From positions 62,001-126,000 of the forward strand of contig NZ_QOIL01000010.1 in the NCBI RefSeq assembly GCF_003323745.1: a DNA stretch of 64,000 nt, read 5' to 3'. The stretch comes from Sphaerisporangium album. GTDB taxonomy: Bacteria > Actinomycetota > Actinomycetes > Streptosporangiales > Streptosporangiaceae. The notes under the pieces are model-generated. The model searched no databases. It was not told the origin of the DNA and was given only the letters and a program-made list of their open reading frames with translations. The position numbers and the translations under genes were made by a program. Below are positions 61,202 through 64,000 of the stretch, piece by piece; positions within the stretch are counted from its first letter, which is position 1; the number at the start of each line of letters is the position of its first letter.

Positions 61202-62925
61202 CCGCGGGGCACGATCCAGATCGGGTTGCTGTAGAACCACAGGTCCTTCCACGGGTCGGCGTCGCCGTAGACGTCGATCGCGGGACCGGCCGGGTCGACG
61301 GACGCGCCGAGAAGGCCCGGGGCGCTGCGGTTGCCGTCGGTGCCGCGCAGGCGCACGTACACCGGCTTGGCGACCTCGCCGAGCTGGTAGGTGAAGCTGA
61401 CCGTGCCCGAGTTCTTGCCGACCTCGTAGGACTTGACGACCTTCGTCGCCGGGGTCGTGAAGACGTCCTTGTCGGAGACGGGGCCGGTGACGTCGCCCTG
61501 GATGACGTCCACGCGGGCCAGGGTCGGCACGAACATCGCCCAGTTGGGCTGGTTCGCCAGCGTGATCTCGATGCAGACCTCGACCTTGGTGCCTTTGCGC
61601 ACCTGCAGCGTGTCACCGAGGGTGACGCCGCGCTGGCCGCCGCGGACCTCGCGGACCCGCACGACCAGGCCGCTGATCAGGCCGCCGTGGTCCACCCAGA
61701 CGCGGCCCTGGCGGATGGCGTCCATGACCGCGCCGTAGGAGAAGCTCCGCGCGCCGACGTGGGTCCGGCTGTAGTAGCCGGGCCAGAAGTCGCCGTTGCC
61801 GAGGTTGGGCGCGCCGCCGTGGACCGGGTCGTTGTACCGGCCGTTGGCGTTGAAGTCGCTGCCCGGGCCGCGCACGCTGGTGTCGCCCCAGACGGTGTGG
61901 GAGTCGGAGTTGGCGGTGATCCACCAGCTCTTGCCCTCGGCGAGGAGGCTGTCCCACAGACCGCCGACCGTCGAGGTCATCCAGTCGAAGCCGCCGAAGG
62001 TCTTGTAGCTCTCCGCCGGGTAACCGGGGAACGAGTCCGCGCTCGGGCCGCCGTCGTAGTACCCGCGCCCCGAGCCCGCGCCGTTCGGCTTGGGGATGCC
62101 CGCGGCCTGGTGGCCCGGCGCGCCCTCCATACCGACGGCGATGTCGGGCTGGGCGTCCCGCCAGCCGCGGATCTCGTGCGGGGAGTCGATGCCCTTGCGC
62201 GCGGGGTGGTTGGCGAGGAACAGCGCGTCGTCGACGCGGCGCTTCTTCACGGCCTGCGCCAGGAAGTTGAGGCCGGCGATGGCGAGGGCCTCGTTCTGGG
62301 GCGTGTTGGCGCCCGCGTTCTTGACCGAGCCGTCGAAGGAGTTCTCGAACTCCTTCAGCGTGGCGACCTCGTTGGGGCCGGGGGCCACGAAGACGGTGCC
62401 GTGCTCGGCGGCCGGGATGTTCCACTCCAGGCCCTGGAAGACCAGGGTGTCCTTGATGAGCCGGCGCGCCGCCACGATGTCGGGGTTGACCTTCTCGACG
62501 CCGATCTTGGCGTGCGCGACGCTGCCGTGGTCGGTGATGACCATCCAGTCCAGGCCGTACGCGTTGCCGTGCTGCACGTGGTCGATGACGCGGTACTGGC
62601 CGTCGCTGCTGTGCTGGGTGTGGATGTGGTGGTCACCGGCGAGCCAGTGGTACCCGTCGCGCGGCTCGTCGCCGTGGCGGGCGCGCCGCTCGGAGGAGGC
62701 CGAGGCGGCGGCCTCGCCCTGCGCCCCGAGCACGCCGGCGGCGGTGAGGCCGGCGCCGAGGAGGCCTGCGCGGCGGAACATCTGGCGCCGCGAGAGTTCG
62801 GAAGGGGAGAGCTCGGCGTCCGGGATCGTCAGGTCGACGACCGGGGCCATGTCGCCCTGGTCGTGCCCGTCCCCGTGGCCGTGCGTGTGAGAGTGATCAT
62901 GAGGGTGGTCGTGCCCGTGGCCCAT
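61198..62925 (-). CDS. Tat-exported PHP-domain metal-dependent phosphoesterase-like protein with His-rich N-terminus
   Basis: 575-aa protein. The first 21 residues contain nine His alternating with Gly/Asp/Ser/Pro (MGHGHDHPHDHSH). At 45-50 is a twin-arginine motif SRRQMF, then GLLGAGLTAAGVLG and an AxA-type cleavage region. The mature part begins with a PHP domain: HIHTQHSSDGQ (metal-binding H-x-H), MVITDHGS, FLANHPARKG, ANSDSHTVWGDT. The C-terminal about 180 residues look like a beta-rich domain. PHP proteins are metal-dependent phosphoesterases; the substrate is unknown. ATG 62925 has GGAAAGG upstream; ATG 62940 is possible. Confidence 0.88.
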   Translation of the reverse strand: MGHGHDHPHDHSHTHGHGDGHDQGDMAPVVDLTIPDAELSPSELSRRQMFRRAGLLGAGLTAAGVLGAQGEAAASASSERRARHGDEPRDGYHWLAGDHHIHTQHSSDGQYRVIDHVQHGNAYGLDWMVITDHGSVAHAKIGVEKVNPDIVAARRLIKDTLVFQGLEWNIPAAEHGTVFVAPGPNEVATLKEFENSFDGSVKNAGANTPQNEALAIAGLNFLAQAVKKRRVDDALFLANHPARKGIDSPHEIRGWRDAQPDIAVGMEGAPGHQAAGIPKPNGAGSGRGYYDGGPSADSFPGYPAESYKTFGGFDWMTSTVGGLWDSLLAEGKSWWITANSDSHTVWGDTSVRGPGSDFNANGRYNDPVHGGAPNLGNGDFWPGYYSRTHVGARSFSYGAVMDAIRQGRVWVDHGGLISGLVVRVREVRGGQRGVTLGDTLQVRKGTKVEVCIEITLANQPNWAMFVPTLARVDVIQGDVTGPVSDKDVFTTPATKVVKSYEVGKNSGTVSFTYQLGEVAKPVYVRLRGTDGNRSAPGLLGASVDPAGPAIDVYGDADPWKDLWFYSNPIWIVPRG

Positions 62926-63331
62926 GTCTTGCCTTTCCATCCCGCCGGATCGATCTTGTTCCGGCTACTGAGGAACCATGGCAAAAGGCGCTTAACCGGA
63001 CATGAACACTCCGGATCGGGCGAGGGTCCAATGGCTTGCGATCGAGGCACCGGGCCGCCTGACCATCGGTTTTGCGAGCCGAGTCGGGCAAGTGTCCAGG
63101 GTTTTGTGACTGGATGTCAGGACAAATCGACTTTCAAGTCGTTAGGGCATATTGACGGGTTTGTCGGACGCGTTCCAGGGGAGCGGGATCGTCGGCTCGG
63201 GCGGGGTATCCGGCATCCGTGGCACGCTCGCAGGGGCGAATGCGGCGCTCACTTCCGCTCATATCAGCAAAAGCTGTGACTTACCGATCTAAAGACTAGA
63301 CGGGTCGATCAAAAGAATCTAGAGTCGCGGC
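62926..63331. other. Divergent intergenic region
   Basis: About 400 bp of lower-GC DNA between the PHP gene and the secreted dehydrogenase, with no convincing gene. A possible promoter for the dehydrogenase is TAGACG (63297-63302), 17-bp spacer, TAGAGT (63320-63325), placing transcription start near 63332. Confidence 0.45.
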
Positions 63332-63446
63332 CAATAGCCCCGGAGGTGCGAATCGTAACCTCCGGGAAACAGGACGGGCACGCACCTGTGCCCAAGGCGC
63401 GGCGGCGCGCGCCTTGCCTGGCTAGGCATCAGCCAGGGAAGGAGAC
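63332..63446 (+). ncRNA. Highly structured 5' leader, possible riboswitch or attenuator
   Basis: Four consecutive hairpins in 115 nt. H1: CCCGGAGGT (63339) / ACCTCCGGG (63358). H2: GGGCAC (63376) / GTGCCC (63388). H3: AAGGCGC (63394) / GCGCCTT (63409). H4: CCTGGCT (63417) / AGCCAGG (63431), ending at the ribosome site GGGAAGGAG. An alternative TGCCT (63415) / AGGCA (63424) pairing excludes both H4 and the end of H3, so the leader could switch. It does not match any riboswitch class I know. Confidence 0.5.
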
Positions 63447-64000
63447 ATGAGCATGTCAACGGCGGTTCCACACCGGCGCGCGCCGATGGGCGCAGGCGCG
63501 CCCGGCCGTGCCCGATCCGGGCGCCTCCCGTGGCGCCTGGCGCGCGGTGCCAGGGCGGCCGCGGCCTCCCTGCTCGTGGCGGCGGGCACGCTGGTGGCCT
63601 CGGTGGCCGTGGCGCCCGCGGCCAACGCGGTCCCCATCAACCCCGCGGCGTTCCAGCAGGTCGCGCTGGCCAAGGGCGTGGCGGAGGTCGGCGAGCCGAT
63701 GTCGCTCGCCGTCCTGCCGGACCGCTCGGTGCTGCACACGGCCCGCGACGGCACACTGCGGCGGACCGACGCCGCCGGCACGACGTCGGTGGTCGGCACG
63801 CTCCCCGTCTACACCCACGACGAGGAGGGGCTCCAGGGCGTCGGCGTCGACCCCGGCTTCGCCACCAACCGCCGTATCTACCTGTACTACGCGCCCCCCC
63901 TGTCCACCCCGGCGGGCGACGCCCCGGCGAGCGGCACCAACTGGACGGCGTGGCAGGGTGTCAACCGGCTCTCCCGGTTCACCCTCACCGCCGACTGGAA
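63447..64000 (+). CDS. Secreted glucose/sorbosone dehydrogenase-family (PQQ-type beta-propeller) protein, 3' truncated by window edge
   Basis: First about 184 residues only. An Arg-rich n-region, hydrophobic core (AAASLLVAAGTLVASVAVAPAANA) and AxA site indicate export. The mature start QQVALAKGVAEVGEPMSLAVLPDRSVLHTARDG, followed by THDEEGLQGVGVDPGFATNRRIYLYY, matches the glucose/sorbosone dehydrogenase beta-propeller. Such actinomycete proteins are often long and carry ThuA, PKD or CBM domains further on, which cannot be seen here. GGAAGGAG lies directly before ATG 63447, next to hairpin 4 of the leader. Confidence 0.9.
   Translation, partial: MSMSTAVPHRRAPMGAGAPGRARSGRLPWRLARGARAAAASLLVAAGTLVASVAVAPAANAVPINPAAFQQVALAKGVAEVGEPMSLAVLPDRSVLHTARDGTLRRTDAAGTTSVVGTLPVYTHDEEGLQGVGVDPGFATNRRIYLYYAPPLSTPAGDAPASGTNWTAWQGVNRLSRFTLTADW

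Noticed and set aside
61687-63279. 530-codon plus-strand frame opposite the PHP gene
   Set aside because: Repetitive Val/Ala/Gly composition, no motif; the opposite strand holds the PHP metal motifs.
63300-63446. Known riboswitch (cobalamin, TPP, SAM, glycine, fluoride, ydaO/c-di-AMP, guanidine)
   Set aside because: The conserved core sequences of these classes that I know are absent from the leader, so only an unassigned structured RNA is reported.

Overview
The window is high-GC chromosomal DNA (strong G/C preference at third codon positions, many GTG starts, frequent ATGA/GTGA overlaps) from a filamentous-type actinomycete. The gene order of the core genes (ctaB, ctaA, an ABC-2 exporter, sufR-sufB-sufD-Rieske-sufC-sufS-sufU-sufT) is the actinobacterial heme A/SUF neighbourhood. 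A member of the Streptosporangiales would fit, but the species cannot be fixed from sequence alone.

Layout. 1-0.8 kb: 3' part of ctaB. 1-3 kb: a small unknown protein and a PuuB-like FAD oxidoreductase. 3.3-13.3 kb: a polymorphic-toxin locus. It has a small membrane protein, an immunity-like protein, a 2444-residue secreted RHS/YD-repeat toxin (embedded CBM5/12-like chitin-binding module, HINT domain, about 110-residue C-terminal toxin), its immunity gene, then a decayed orphan HINT-toxin cassette with a decayed partner gene. 13.3-26.4 kb: a carbohydrate island with glucosyl-3-phosphoglycerate synthase plus a GT4 glycosyltransferase, a Gfo/Idh oxidoreductase, two zinc-type dehydrogenases, two TIM-barrel isomerases/epimerases, a GH63 glucosylglycerate/mannosylglycerate hydrolase, a sugar ABC importer and a ROK regulator. 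26.5-30.3 kb: PrsW protease, a CBM2 lipoprotein behind a perfect CelR/CebR-type operator, a DUF218/SanA-like protein, and ctaA.

30.5-43.6 kb: an apparently complete trans-4-hydroxy-L-proline catabolic island. It encodes a three-component D-hydroxyproline dehydrogenase, pyrroline-4-hydroxy-2-carboxylate deaminase, 4-hydroxyproline epimerase, a 2,5-dioxovalerate-type aldehyde dehydrogenase, a five-gene branched-chain-type ABC importer, a second proline-racemase paralogue, a mostly deleted ornithine-cyclodeaminase-family gene and a GntR/FCD regulator. 43.7-48.4 kb: beta-carbonic anhydrase, EamA transporter, ABC-2 exporter pair and a double VOC protein. 48.4-55 kb: the SUF iron-sulfur operon, preceded by an IdeR/DtxR-like box and a SufR-type inverted repeat. 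55-58.5 kb: a minus-strand pair, a fatty-acyl-AMP ligase and an FAD oxidoreductase fused to an acyl carrier domain. 58.5-64 kb: DEAD-box RNA helicase with a hairpin-rich leader, an unknown protein coupled to a Tat-exported PHP-domain protein, and the start of a secreted glucose/sorbosone dehydrogenase behind a strongly structured leader.

Most notable points: the active and decayed toxin cassettes with two independent in-frame TAG codons; the CBM inside the RHS shell; the FAAL/oxidoreductase-ACP pair, which looks like a minimal uncharacterised acyl-modifying system; the glucosylglycerate island; the hydroxyproline island with an ocd relic; the splitting of the ctaB-ctaA-exporter-suf core by two accessory islands; and several regulatory sites (CelR-like, SufR-like, IdeR-like, an unassigned structured RNA leader).
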